64,000 nt of DNA from Gonatopus flavifemur. Taxonomy: Eukaryota; Arthropoda; Insecta; Hymenoptera; Dryinidae. The position numbers and the translations under genes were made by a program. The notes beneath the pieces are model-generated. The model was not told the DNA's origin and did no database searches. It saw only the letters and a list, made by a program, of their open reading frames with translations. This document shows positions 1 through 10,824 of the stretch, piece after piece. The stretch lies in contig JAFFJZ010000001.1 in the NCBI GenBank assembly GCA_018340375.1, positions 33,410,001 through 33,474,000 of the forward strand. The letters are read 5' to 3'. How positions within the stretch are numbered: the stretch's first letter is position 1; every line of letters starts with the position of its first letter.

Positions 1-52
1 ATTCTGATTTTCAATTCTTACACACCAATTTTATAGAGAATAGTATGTGCTT

Positions 53-413
53 CACTGTGAAAAATATTTGTATTAATTTTAATACAAAAGTTTGGAAGCA
101 ATCAACACACATATTTTTGTATTGAACCTCCCATACTTTTTTTATTGAAATTCAAACACAATATTATCTTGAAATGGTTGTCATACCAAAAATCATTTGA
201 ATCTCATAAAATTTGTGGTGAATTTAAGGGGTTACAAACGCTTCATTTTAATCAATATATCGCTTTGTACAGCACTTGTCTGATTCAAGTAGAAGTGCTG
301 TACAGAGCGATATTTTAATTAATATGACGGCTAGTATCGCTTCGATACACAAAAGGATGAGTTAATTGCTTCCAAATTTTGTGTGTGAAATTTACCAATT
401 TTTTTCAACAGTG
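53..413. mobile_element. Palindromic MITE, CAC...GTG ends, TSD TT
   Basis: The two halves are inverted copies of each other. The left starts CACTGTGAAAAAT and the right end reads CACTGTTGAAAAA on the other strand, and both arms carry TTTGGAAGCAAT. TT flanks each end (51-52 and 414-415). A second, tighter hairpin lies in the centre (about 251-330, arms CGCTTTGTACAGCACTT). No coding capacity is seen. Superfamily unknown. Confidence 0.7.
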
Positions 414-499
414 TTTGAGAAAATCTCGAATTTCAGTAGCCGCAATTTAAAAATTAATTCTCAACGGAGAACTGGATTATTATAAAAATCTAAAAACGT

Positions 500-1040
500 T
501 CTTACAAGGTGATACCAGCGACTTCTGAAGATGTAACTAAAACCATCGGTTACACGGAAAAAATAAGTAGTCCAAATTTTCGTTGACTAGTATAACAATT
601 TTGGACGGAGCACAAGTTTGAAAAGAATTCGTATACTGGATTTTAATAATTCGTTAACTGTGTTCACTATTCGAACAATGGAATCCACTTTTTATTTTCA
701 TCATCGAAATAATGGAAAGAGTCAACGAATTATTAAAATCCAGGGTACGAATTCTTCTCCAAATTGTGCTCCGTCTAAAAGTGACCTACTAGTCGACGAG
801 AATTTGGATCACTGATTTTTTCCGTGTAGAAAAGGACACGACCAAAACTATTCTGACAAATTATTCGAAAGTGAAATAATAAAATCAAAATATCCCTCTG
901 TACAAACCTTTTTCAATCAATAAAGATGATCTTTACAGAGCCATATTTTGATTTTATTCTTTTATTCCTGAATAATTTGTCAGAAAAGATTTGGCTCGGG
1001 TTGCATCGTCAGGGGTCGCTGGTATTCCCTTGAAGCATGT
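500..1040. repeat. Outer palindrome interrupted by a MITE
   Basis: The left arm carries GATACCAGCGACTTCTGA near 511 and the right arm its inverted match near 1005-1025. The inner part (about 845-990) is a strong hairpin with arms TCTGACAAATTATTC and AAATCAAAATAT. The element at 553-826 sits inside the left arm, so this palindrome is older. The outer ends are not precisely defined. Confidence 0.55.
553..826. mobile_element. Palindromic MITE, CACGG...CCGTG ends, TSD TA
   Basis: A near-complete inverted repeat of about 135 bp per arm. It begins CACGGAAAAAATAAGTAGTC and its inverted right arm begins CACGGAAAAAATCAGTGATC. TA flanks both ends (551-552, 827-828). The arms share GGATTTTAATAATTCGTT near the centre. 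A 65-codon open frame inside follows the palindrome and is not a gene. Confidence 0.75.
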
Positions 1041-1192
1041 ATTCCATAAAACAATATAATTGTATTGAATGATCAACACTGGATAAGTGCATTAATTAAA
1101 TTCGATTGGTGTTTTATATGTAATTTTTATTCCATTGTAACAAGAAAATTGACTAATCTTTGATTGTTGCGACATCTTCATCGATCAATATA

Positions 1193-1458
1193 CACGGAGA
1201 AAAAGGTATCTTAAAAAGTACCATAATTTATGGATTTTCTGCGCTGGTCTGACGGAGTCTAAATATTTACCTGAAAAAACCTCTAAAAGTACCATAATGT
1301 CTTGGACTTTTATACGGAAGGTACCATACTTATTTCAAAAAGTTCAAGGAATTATGGTACTTTTAGAGATTCATGCAAGTGAATATTCCGACTCGGGTCA
1401 GACCAGCGCTGAAAATCCATAAATTATGGTATTTTTCAAGATATCTGTTTTCTCAGTG
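1193..1458. mobile_element. Palindromic MITE, CACGGAGAAA end, TSD TA
   Basis: The arms are inverted copies sharing AAAGTACCATAATTTATGG and GCGCTGGTCTGAC. The ends are CACGGAGAAAA on the left and CACTGAGAAAA on the inverted right, and TA lies on both sides. The AAAGTACCATA modules recur in the longer element at about 20190-21256, so the two belong to one family. Confidence 0.75.
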
Positions 1459-2253
1459 TATGTGGAAGTAGAATTTGACAGCTTTGTAAAACATAACAAA
1501 CAACTCTGGATGAATTCAGGAAAATTCTGAGACAAAATTTTTATAAAATTTTTTATGTATTTGTCTAGAACTTGAAATAATCGGGAAAAATAATTTAGCC
1601 TGCAGCATCCCAGTGGCTAGCAAGGTCACGAAAGCCATTAAATTTAGAGGTGGAGCAGAATTCGACAATAGTAAATATCATTCAATTTTCACAATCTTCG
1701 AAGACAAATTCCTGCATCGAGTCAAGTGTGGGCAATTCATAGTTGGAAATAACACGTCTGAGAGGCTGAAATTGATGGCATACAGGACAGAAAGCACTTT
1801 TTCTCTACTCAAGACCAAAACCAAGACAAGACCTTTTTCGAGACTGCAACAGTTTTGAATAAACCTTAGGATTCAAAATCAAAAAAAAATATTTTCACAA
1901 ATTTCCTTCCATTTCATTCTTCAAACATGTGTACATGGACTCAAGGAATTTTGCATTAGAACTGGTATAATTGAGTTTTGTTAGTTTTACTCGAGAGTCT
2001 CAAGTTCAGTCCCAGTTGAATTAGCTCTTAAAGCTAGATTTTAGCTGTTACAGCAAACAAATTAGCCAGAAGGGCAAATTCTTTTGCTGTCATAACTAAA
2101 ATTCAGCCACAGGAGCTAATTTAATGACTGTTCATGTTCGTGCTAGCCACTTGGCTGCTGCAGCCAAATTATTTTGGCCGTGCAAAGTGTGACAGATCAA
2201 TGCATTTTATTGTCTTTATTTGAAATAATTACAGTTTCAAGGCTGATGCCATA
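1459..2253. other. Non-coding stretch with degenerate AGC-rich repeats
   Basis: No supported gene. An 81-codon open frame at 1613-1858 lacks any family I recognise and has no splice or homology support. At about 2020-2170 there is a degenerate series of short units built on AATTAGCC/CAGCAAA, partly palindromic. Confidence 0.4.
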
Positions 2254-2493
2254 CACGGAAAGAAGAAAACACTACTGGTTACTGTGAATGACAGCGATTG
2301 GTTGAAAAACAAATGAAAACACGCTTGGATAGTGAGGATTAGTGCGATCACAGTGATGGGTATTGTAATGAAATGCGTCAACGCTGACTGGACAGTAATG
2401 GGGATTGGGAAACACAGTACTGCATAGAATGAATTTGAGTTTCAATGTATTTTTGTGATTCACAGTAACCATTGCTGTTTTCTTTTTTCCGTG
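2254..2493. mobile_element. MITE, CACGGAAAGAAG TIR, TSD TA
   Basis: Terminal inverted repeats of about 41 bp (CACGGAAAGAAGAAAAC on the left, CACGGAAAAAAGAAAAC on the inverted right), both continuing into GGTTACTGTGAAT. TA flanks both ends (2252-2253, 2494-2495). The interior is not fully palindromic. A 76-codon minus-strand frame across it is not considered coding. Confidence 0.7.
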
Positions 2494-2946
2494 TACACGC
2501 AATTTTAATTGAATCTTTTATTTAAGATTGTACGTACATTTTTCAATTGCATTTAAGCAAACATTTGTCCCTGTTATAATGAGAAAGATTTTCATTATTC
2601 TCGTATGGACTGCTGTGTTCGAGTCCTCACGATCGGTTGAGCCGGCAGCAAGAAAAATAGTGAACACGTCTCGCAGTAAAATTAATTAATATTTTCATGA
2701 GTTATCTCATTGTAGTGAAAAATTACCCTCCATTTCAATTATTCTTCGACCGTGCGGGAATCGAAAAATCCTCAGATTCAGTTCTGATGTAACGTGTAAA
2801 TATATTTGAATTCCAACGATACAGAGTCGATTGAGAAACGGTGAATTTATGTTGTCAAAACAAATTAAAAATATTGAAAATTATCCGGGGATTCTTAAGT
2901 CGATAAATTACGAAAGACATTTCGCCCTTTCCTTCTTTGTTTCATC

Positions 2947-4990
2947 ATCATCGTCATGAAGTAATCAGTCTTATGACTGGTTTGATGAAATCCTCCAACC
3001 CCGTCTATTACAGGTTGGTTGAAAAGTTTTGAAAGCAAAAATGAAAGAATGTGTATTTTTTGATGAAATGATTTTTTTTATTCAATATAGTCTCCCTCGA
3101 CTTCAACACACTTATTCCAACGATCCTCCAATAATTTTATACCATCTCTGTAATGATTTTCCGGAAGCTCCGCAAAATACTGTTCCACAGCTGCAATAGC
3201 TTCTTCATTCGACGAAAAACGCTTTCCACGAAGGAATTGTTTCAAATTTCTGAAGAGGTAATAGTCGGAGGGAGCTAAATCTGGTGAATACGGTGGGTGT
3301 TCAAGCAACTCGTACTTCAATTCGTTCAGTTTAGCCATCGCCAGAACACTTGTATGAACACGTGCATTGTCTTGATGGAAAATGATTTTTTTTTCCGTAA
3401 ACCGGGTCTTTTTTCACGAATTTTTTTCATCCAACTGGTCCAAAAGGTTGCAATAATACTCAGAGTTAATTGTTTTACCTTTTTCGAGATAATCAATCAA
3501 CAAAACCCCTTTTGCGTCCCAAAAAACCGATGCTAAAACCTTTTTCGCCGATCGTTCTGACTTCACCCGTTTTGGAGTTGAACAACTAGCTTCGGTCCAC
3601 TGTAAACGTTCTTGTTTCAGTTTAGGATCATGATGGTAGATCCAAGTCTCGTCCACAGTTACGAAACGACGCAAAAAATCGGTCTTATTCTGCTCAAAAC
3701 GCTCCAAATTACGCTGAGAAATGTGTTTTCGATTCAGTTTTTGTTGAATTATCAACTCATGCGGCACTAACTTTCCAAAAAGCTTTTTCATATGTAATTC
3801 TTCGGGTAAAATATGGGGTACTCGTTCATCCGAGATGCCTATGGTATCAGCAATTTCACGCTTACTCAAACTCGGATCTTTACAAACGATATCATAGACT
3901 TGCTCAATGATGTCTGATTTCGTTGCACTTTTTGGACGTCCACTACGTGATTGATCTTCAACGCTTGTACGACCACGTTTAAACTCTAAAACCCATCGAT
4001 GTACAGTTGGAAATGAAGGAGCAGATTCTTTCAACACTTTCAAAACTTTTCAACCAACCTGTATCCGCTAAACGCTTGATTTCTACATATCTACGACAAC
4101 CCTTATCTGTATAGTTTGCTTCATATAACTCAATCTAGGTCTACCTTTGCAAGTTTTACCATTCATTTTTCCTGCTAATATTGTTTTCAATAAACTATCA
4201 TGCCTTAATGAGTGTCCTATCAGATTACTTCTTCTTTTCACGATATGTTTCAAAAGACTTCTTTTTTCATTTACCCTCTCAAGTACTTCTTCATTTTTTA
4301 CTTTATTCTAAGCATCCTTCTATAATAACACTACAGTTCAAAAGCTTCGAGTCTTCGTTGGTCCGTTTTTCCAATTGTCCAAGTTTCGCAACCATATAAT
4401 ACTGTGCTCCAAATGTAACTCTTCAAGAATTTCTTCCTTACCGCTAAGCTAATATTCTTTGAGCATAGTAACTGTTTCTTTTGGTGGAAAGCCTGTTTTC
4501 CTTGTGCTATTCTTGCTCTTATATCTCTCTCGCTTTTATCGTTTTCCGTAATTATGCTTCCTAGATATTTAAATTCTTTCACTTGCCGAATTGTCTCTGC
4601 ATCTATTCTGATTTTCGTTCTTCTTGACGTTTCCGCTGTTGTACAAATCATGAATTTTGCTTTGTCCTTATTTATATTCATACAATAATTCCCTAGTAAT
4701 ATTGTTTTCATAGTGTTGAGAATATTTTCTAACTCAGCACCATTCGTAGCTAATATAGCTATGTCATCCACAAATCTCAACATGCTTACATTTTCTCCTT
4801 GAATCTGTAATTTGAATTGCACTTGCTCCTTCACTCCGTTCATCGCTTCTTCTATATATATAAATTGAAAATTAATTGTGATAATGAGCATCCTTGTCTC
4901 ACCCCTTTTTTAATTAGTGCTTCTCCTTCTTAACCCTCTATTTCTATTATTGCGGTTTGATTCTTACATAGTTCATCTACGATTCTCCTA
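2947..4990 (-). mobile_element. 5'-truncated RTE-like LINE with mariner nested in it
   Basis: Minus strand encodes part of a reverse transcriptase: the KKGVRQGCSLS block (about 4880-4910), the catalytic FVDDIAILAT block (about 4750-4780) and the thumb-like region ending YGCETWTIGK. The exact 17-bp sequence TCCTTCTTTGTTTCATC flanks it at 2930-2946 and 4991-5007, the target-site duplication of target-primed reverse transcription. The 3' end (left) is a short ATG-type repeat tail, as RTE-clade elements often have. Without the mariner the copy is about 1 kb, so most of the 5' part (endonuclease and N-terminal RT) is missing. The clade call is from memory of motifs. Confidence 0.8.
3011..4061 (-). 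mobile_element. mariner-type element, defective, inside the LINE
   Basis: Perfect 25-bp inverted ends starting CAGGTTGGTTGAAAAGTTTT, flanked by TA at 3009-3010 and 4062-4063. The transposase is read on the minus strand in two pieces, 3414-4043 and 3078-3338, separated by a frameshift in a T-rich stretch. The first piece has a helix-turn-helix and the first catalytic Asp (TVDETWIYHHDP). The other two Asp are in FHQDNARVH (region about 3339-3400) and PYSPDLAPSDYYLF, giving D,D34D-type order. About 40 N-terminal residues and the 5' leader are absent, because coding sequence starts almost at the inverted repeat. It is non-autonomous now. Confidence 0.9.
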
Positions 4991-5007
4991 TCCTTCTTTG
5001 TTTCATC

Positions 5008-5208
5008 GAATAAAAATTTATTTGAACGAAGAAGAAAAGAATAAAATTGATAATGTCAAATGTTTATTCAATTTTAAAAGTTGAAAGTACATTGAAGTAT
5101 AAGCGTGGATCCATCTTTTATGCAGTGAGAAGATTCCTTACGGAATATACCATACTTGAAAGTCACAATTTGGACACTCCTTTCTAATTCAAAACAATTA
5201 TATATCTG
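5008..5208. other. Non-coding spacer
   Basis: AT-rich sequence between the LINE duplication and the next MITE. I see no gene in it. Confidence 0.4.
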
Positions 5209-5539
5209 CACAGAGAAAAATGGGACTCGAAAATAAAAATCTAAGACTGTTTCTTGGTTTTTTAATAGATTAGAAACGATAATACTGCACATAAAGTAAC
5301 AGGTACGATTGAAATTTTAAATACCGAATGTTGAATTTTATAAAGAGTCAAATTTAGTAAAATTTTGGCTGTTCAGCATTTTGAATTTCCATCTTACCTA
5401 TTACTCTTCACTCTGTTTTCATAATCTTTTATATTTTGGAGTAAAAATCTATTAAAAGTTTCTAATCTATTCAAAGACAAGAAAAAAGGTCAAATTTTGA
5501 TGAAAATTATTATATTTTCGAGTTCCGTTTGTCTCCGTG
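5209..5539. mobile_element. Palindromic MITE, CACAGAGAAAA end, TSD TG
   Basis: The left end reads CACAGAGAAAAATGGGACTC and the inverted right end CACGGAGACAAACGGAACTC. Both arms continue with CGAAAATA and later AATAGATTAGAAAC. TG flanks both ends (5207-5208, 5540-5541), showing that the 2-bp duplication of this family is not restricted to TA. Confidence 0.65.
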
Positions 5540-6151
5540 TGACTGAATATTTTATTTTATAATAGAATTACAAAGCACATTGATGATATCGGCAATTTAT
5601 AATTTTTTTGAATGAAAATCATAGCATATAGCACAATTATTTGAATCTCAATTATATAATAATAATATGAATGGTACGAATTACAGAAGAATCATTCAAA
5701 TGTGTCATTTTATTGCATAATATACGTTTTAGCATATATAAAATTGAGCATAAAATATATGTATATGTATCAAGTTGAAACAAATAATTCGCGGTAAATA
5801 TTCTTGGAAATAAATGTTCGTGGTAATTCTACAATTCAGTCATATTTTAAAATTATCTGACATAACTAATAATAAATTACGAAAAAAAATTATTTCAAAA
5901 TTTTCTATTTTGATTATGCGAAATATTAGACTTGACATGACTTTGATATTTGTATGTAATACATAATGTATGCATACCTACACACGTCCACCCTCACATA
6001 CGTTCATACATGCACAGAAAAATCTTCGAACAATGAATTTATTTTACATTTAGTACAGAAAGTACAATATTTGCTTCACTTTAATCCGATGTAATTCACA
6101 TAATATAAAACCATCAAACCCTCGATGGTTCGAAAATTTCAATGAATCAGT
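5540..6151. other. AT-rich intergenic / pburs 3' flank
   Basis: No gene seen. This is the 3' side of pburs and would contain its 3' UTR, since pburs runs on the minus strand. Confidence 0.4.
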
Positions 6152-6737
6152 TCATCTAGAAAAATCACCGCATTTGATACATTTACATTCCGCTGGCTCC
6201 CGTAATTTAACTTCCATCGTTCCTTCTTCTTCGTTAACAATTTTTATACCATCCGCGTCGTAGCATTGTTTTAAAAGAATGATTCTTTCTTTTAAATAAC
6301 TTTCCCGGCAACAATAACATTCCTGAATAGAGAAAACAAGGGATGAATTCGCCAAGAAGAATGAAAAATTGTGAAAAAGAATAATGTTTTACCTTAGAAA
6401 ATCCTGTTGCCGTAACAACACTCGGTTGTACTTGTGAATTACAAAATCCTTCACATTTGGTGACGGATATGTCACCGCTACACGTTCTTTTTAACCGACC
6501 CGTTTCGTCGTATTCCTCTGAAATGAATTGCAAAAAAAACAAATGTTCGTATCAACAACAAACAAAACCCACACGTTATTCGCACTCATTATATAAATGA
6601 AATATACCTTTAGTTATATGTATTTCGGATTGCAATGTTTCACAACTCTCGTCGCTCACAATTTGACCAAGTGCCATATCCATTTTATACAAGTATAAAA
6701 TTATCGTTAAAAACAACATGGTGTGATTGAACATCAT
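6152..6737 (-). CDS. pburs: Partner of bursicon (bursicon beta), neurohormone subunit
   Basis: Three exons on the minus strand: 6608-6737, 6393-6517, 6152-6322, joined by GT-AG introns of 90 and 70 bp, give 141 residues, the usual size for this family. A hydrophobic signal sequence ([12 protein letters not shown]) precedes a cystine-knot (CTCK) domain with the landmarks [28 protein letters not shown] and the C-terminal [11 protein letters not shown]. In insects this secreted subunit pairs with bursicon alpha to drive cuticle tanning and wing expansion through the receptor Rickets (LGR2). Homodimers are linked to immune gene induction. The first of two adjacent ATGs is used as start; the second would be equally good. 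A TATA box lies upstream. No bursicon alpha gene is visible next to it in the window. Confidence 0.95.
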
Positions 6738-6861
6738 CGGAGTTCGGAGTTCGGAGTCCGGTGACTCGATCTTTTCTCTTTCTTAATATCGTTGCATAGA
6801 ATTCGCTCTACGGGCGTAAAATTTCTTAAACGGAATGGAAGCTGAGAATCTCAACCGGGAG

Positions 6862-6869
6862 CTTTTATA
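6862..6869 (-). promoter_or_regulatory. TATA box of pburs
   Basis: TATAAAAG on the minus strand, 125 bp before the pburs start codon. A TCAGCTT initiator-like site follows about 26 bp downstream (near 6843). Spacing is slightly short but plausible for a tightly regulated peptide-hormone gene. Confidence 0.6.
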
Positions 6870-7153
6870 TGGGATCTTTCCCTCCAACGTGAAACGACGC
6901 CCCAGGATATTTAGCCCCTGCTGAGATCTAATAGCATTTCATAGCAATAGTTTTCCCCTATATTTTACCTTTTTCACGTCAATCAAGATATTATTTTTTT
7001 TCTTTACATAGCAATACAATACGCTACACACGTTAAATTATTAGATACACGTTATTTATTATTCATCCATTCTCGAGATATTATTTAGATATTTTATAAA
7101 AATAAAAAAAAATAATTTACAGCACAATAGTTATTGCAACGAGAGGAGTGATC

Positions 7154-8010
7154 TCAGTGGTCTCCTCTCGTGCTTCCCGGACAACTGTCTCTTAAATCGT
7201 CTTTATCTTGAAAAGCTGTTCCACACCAAATACAATAATAATATTTCTCTCTCAAATATTTCGTAAGAATTTCCAATTTTTCGTTGTTATCGAGAGATTC
7301 CTCGTCCGTGCTACTATCTTCCGTACTATCATCGTCTTCCTCCTCTTGAGTCTCCTTGACCTTCACACTCGCCCAAAACCAACTTTCTTGGGGTTTTTCT
7401 ATTTTATTCTTTATATCTAATTGTTCGCAAACTTTCTGGCTCTTGTACAGATCGAACTTCAGGCTTTGTTCCGCTTTCTTCTGCGCTATTCTGTCTCGAA
7501 AATTCGTCACTCCCGCGTTGTCTAATGGAGAATTATTGGAATTTTGATTAGGTTTCTTCTTTATCACTGTTTTCCCTAATCCTTGTCTATTAGATTTCAA
7601 TTCTACGCTCAGAGGCTCTACAATTCCAGATTCTTCTTTGCCGATACCTTGACCCGGTTTGTATCCCATTTTCATCAACATTTCGAAACCTGAAATAGAA
7701 AACGTGTGTCGTTTGTTACCGGGAGGACAAATGTTTCAAAATTACAAGGTGATGGAATACAATAAACAAAAAAAACAAACAAACCTTTGTTGCTACTTTC
7801 AAGAGCGGCGGATAAACCTTGCTCCCTCTTTTCACTCTCCAAAGTTGCCATGGATTTGTTTTTCTCTTTCAATTTCGCTTCGATCGCCGCTTTTCTCTTC
7901 AAGATTTCGAGCTCTCGTTTGTCCGAGTGTTTGTGAACCAGACTGGGAGGAGTGTATTTCTCTGATCCTTGCAGAAATTTATCAGACATGTAATCTTCGT
8001 CGTCCGACAT
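7154..8010 (-). CDS. GPATCH11: G-patch domain-containing protein 11 (CCDC75-like)
   Basis: Two exons on the minus strand, 7785-8010 and 7154-7689, encode 253 residues. The intron (7690-7784) splits a glycine codon at the start of the G-patch. Exon 1 has an acidic start (MSDDEDYMSDKF) and a charged helix (ELEILKRKAAIEAKLKEK). The G-patch follows at residues 76-120 (GFEMLMKMGYKPGQGIGK, then RQGLGK). A Glu/Asp/Ser-rich acidic tract follows, then a C-terminal CxxC motif (YYYCIWCGTAFQDKDDL) typical of this family. G-patch proteins usually bind and stimulate DEAH helicases in RNA processing; the vertebrate homologue is reported at kinetochores and in splicing. ATG at 8010 is preferred to one four codons upstream because family members begin MSDDE or similar. 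Confidence 0.92.
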
Positions 8011-10824
8011 TGTCTTTCCCAATGGAAATCAATGATTTCTTATTTTTCCTGAAATAATTGATATTTGTTTGAAAATTTTAGTATTCGATCTTCAAAAGTT
8101 GAGAGAATTTGATCGCTAAATGAATTTTTATGGATACAGTATCCTTCGATGATACCAATAGTTTCGGTTATAATTCTGAAACACGCAAGGTTGAAATGTA
8201 ATGGAAACATTTTTTAAATTAATTATGCTGCCTAGTTCTATGACGCTTATAGGAGTGGATATACGTGTTTGCTTCACGATGATCCTAATAACTATGGATC
8301 ATCATAAATTTACACAAGAATTCTATGCATCGATAATCAATGTTGTTCCGAGATTAGCTCACGGGAATATTCTTATCTTTGAGTAATCGTACAGAAATCA
8401 AACTGAATTCAATAATAAAAAACAGTTCCTCGATTCGGTCACTCATTTGTTTTTGAATTTATTCAATAACACAAACAATTTAGAAATCATAAAATCATCA
8501 AAAGTGAATAGAAGTGTTTGTAATAATTGATACTATGTTCATAACAGGCCCCCTTTAAACTTCTTTGTGAATATTTAGGAAACCCTTGTGCTGTTTGAAT
8601 AATATATTTTCAAAGTTTTGAATAAGAAAGCAGATGGTTTTTATAATCAACCCAGAGTTTCAGGATAGATTGTTTCAAATCAAACACCGCAATGGAGAGA
8701 AAATTTAATAACTTGTGACACGAGTCACCGGTATTATCCGATATGCCATTCGTTTGGATAAATGATTCAACATCAATATTACCATCCTTTGATTATAATG
8801 CATAATCTTTGAATCCAAAGTATTGATAATTTTATTGGAATATTTAACATTATTATTGAATATTTGAATCACTGCCTGTGGGGCCTGAGTTCAATTCATT
8901 GAGCAGGAATAAAGTTGAATCCAAATTCTATTGGAAAATAAATTAAAAACTTGATTAATAAGGAATAAAGGAATTTTGTACCGATACAAACTGGATATTT
9001 GTGAGAGAATGGAAAGATCCACTGCTTTCTTTTTATAGGTTAAGTCGCGTATTCTGTACAAACTAACCAAGTACGACTTGAAAAACGTTCTACAAATCAC
9101 AGAGTTCTAGGCCATATGAGCTGTACCGCGAACGTACCCAACGCGTTCCGATTGGATCAAAAAAGTCCTGGAAGGATTAATTTCATCAGCTTGAGAACAC
9201 TTGGGAAAAACTTGAGATTGTTTAATATTGAATTTTTGGAGGTTTAAATGTCATTTAAGTTCATTTTTATCAACAATTTGTCAAGTTTTTGATACTTTTC
9301 TTCAACTCATCGAAGCAAAGCCTCCAAGATGTTCCTTTTCGACCTCCTGTACTGTCAGAGCACTCTAAATAAAATGTAAAATTCGAATTAGCTATGGTTA
9401 GCTAAAACTAGAATTTTATAAAATTGCAAGATTTCAAAATTTATTGGTAAAATTACTTCTATCTAGTACTTTTTGGTTGCATCGATGATACTGAATTTCG
9501 TTTGTCAGTTTATCTTTTTATAGAAGAAATTTTCCTCTTATCCATTCGTACAGCAGCACAATTGAATAAAATGAAGATGATGATAAAAAAAATTAATTGT
9601 ATTTAACGAAATTTTGTGAACCAGCCTACACACATATTAATTTTGAGTCATCTCTGGTAGTTCTTCCTCGCGTGCATATAAATGTCCATCTATTACAGCA
9701 ATGCTGATCAATTCTATAATTATATCATGATGTTGGTAGAACAAGTACTTTGAATTTGCCAGACTGACTGGAAGTCTCTGTACTCCATATTTTCCGTGTG
9801 AAGAAGCGATTCACGTATGAGTCGATGTACGTGCATATTGTGAGAGAGAGATCACGCGCCCGCGCAACACCCTATCGCCGGCGGTCGATAAATAATGGAA
9901 CGCGGAACTAAGTGAACGCATTGAATCGGAGGAACGTAGATCATTGTGCGTTTGCTAACTTACCCTTCCTACGTATGCATACAAGCTTGCATTCTCTATC
10001 CTTTGCCAGTCATTTGATCATTTATAATTCATCGGATGGATGTTTTCATTTACCAATACCGACTCGTCGTTCCCGTTTGACATGTTTCCTTTTTTCGTAC
10101 GAATGATATGATATTCAATCAACACATGTAATATTTGGACCTCCATATTGCTCGGAGGAAAAGAGAAAGAAAGAGAGAAAGAGAGAGCGAACGAGCGAAA
10201 AAGAAAGAGAAAGAGAAAAGAGAATCAACCCAAGTACGAAGGACGACGACGTATAGTGTGAAAGCTTATTGCCTCGTCTCCAACTTTTCTGCGTGCAGCT
10301 GTTGGACAAATAATACATCCCGATTTAGTCTTTCATTCGCCTGTCAAAAAGTTTCTTTCGCACGTGAACGTTGATCGTTCGTCCAATCCATTTTCGTTGA
10401 ATTTCGTCGTCCCATTAGTGACAAAGACACATCGATTTATATACAGATAAAAGGTTGAATCATGTTGACGATTTTGAAAGGAGAAATTCCGTAAAGAGCA
10501 GAAAGGAAAAGACGTCGCAAGGGGCACATGGAATAGCATTGAAATTTCTTTCGTCGTACAAACATGCCAAACTGCATGTCACGTTATCTCACAACGGCTC
10601 GACATCAAAAAGCAGATAATGCACGCAACTCGTGATTAGTTCGTAAGATAGAAGTGTCGGTATGTGAGTACAACCTTTATTCAAATTCTCATTATCCTCA
10701 TTGTGATAGTCATAGATGACAAAAACACAGCGGTAGTAGTTCAGCGTTGCAGTCAATTCGTATATTAATTTCAGAATTCAAGATTCATCCTCGATAACCA
10801 GTGTACTTCTCAAGTTTATCGGCT
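8011..10824. other. Intergenic region and SLMAP 5' flank
   Basis: No supported gene in 2.8 kb. There is a purine-rich GAAAGAGA microsatellite at about 10150-10230. Just before the SLMAP start, at about 10765-10774, a pyrimidine-AG site (TTAATTTCAG) could be a 3' splice site for a 5' UTR intron. Confidence 0.4.
10150..10230 (+). repeat. Purine-rich GA microsatellite
   Basis: Imperfect (GA)n/(AAAGAG)n tract of about 80 bp. Frames over it on both strands (Arg/Glu/Lys-rich or Ser/Phe/Leu-rich) are low-complexity artefacts. Confidence 0.75.

Noticed and set aside
618..815. 65-codon frame near the left edge
   Set aside because: It lies entirely within the palindromic element 553-826 and reflects its inverted repeat, not a gene.
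1613..1858. 81-codon plus-strand frame with fairly protein-like composition
   Set aside because: No recognised family, no splice or promoter context; isolated between mobile elements. Mentioned in the region entry only.
10135..10374. Arg/Glu/Lys-rich frame before SLMAP
   Set aside because: Translation of the GA microsatellite.
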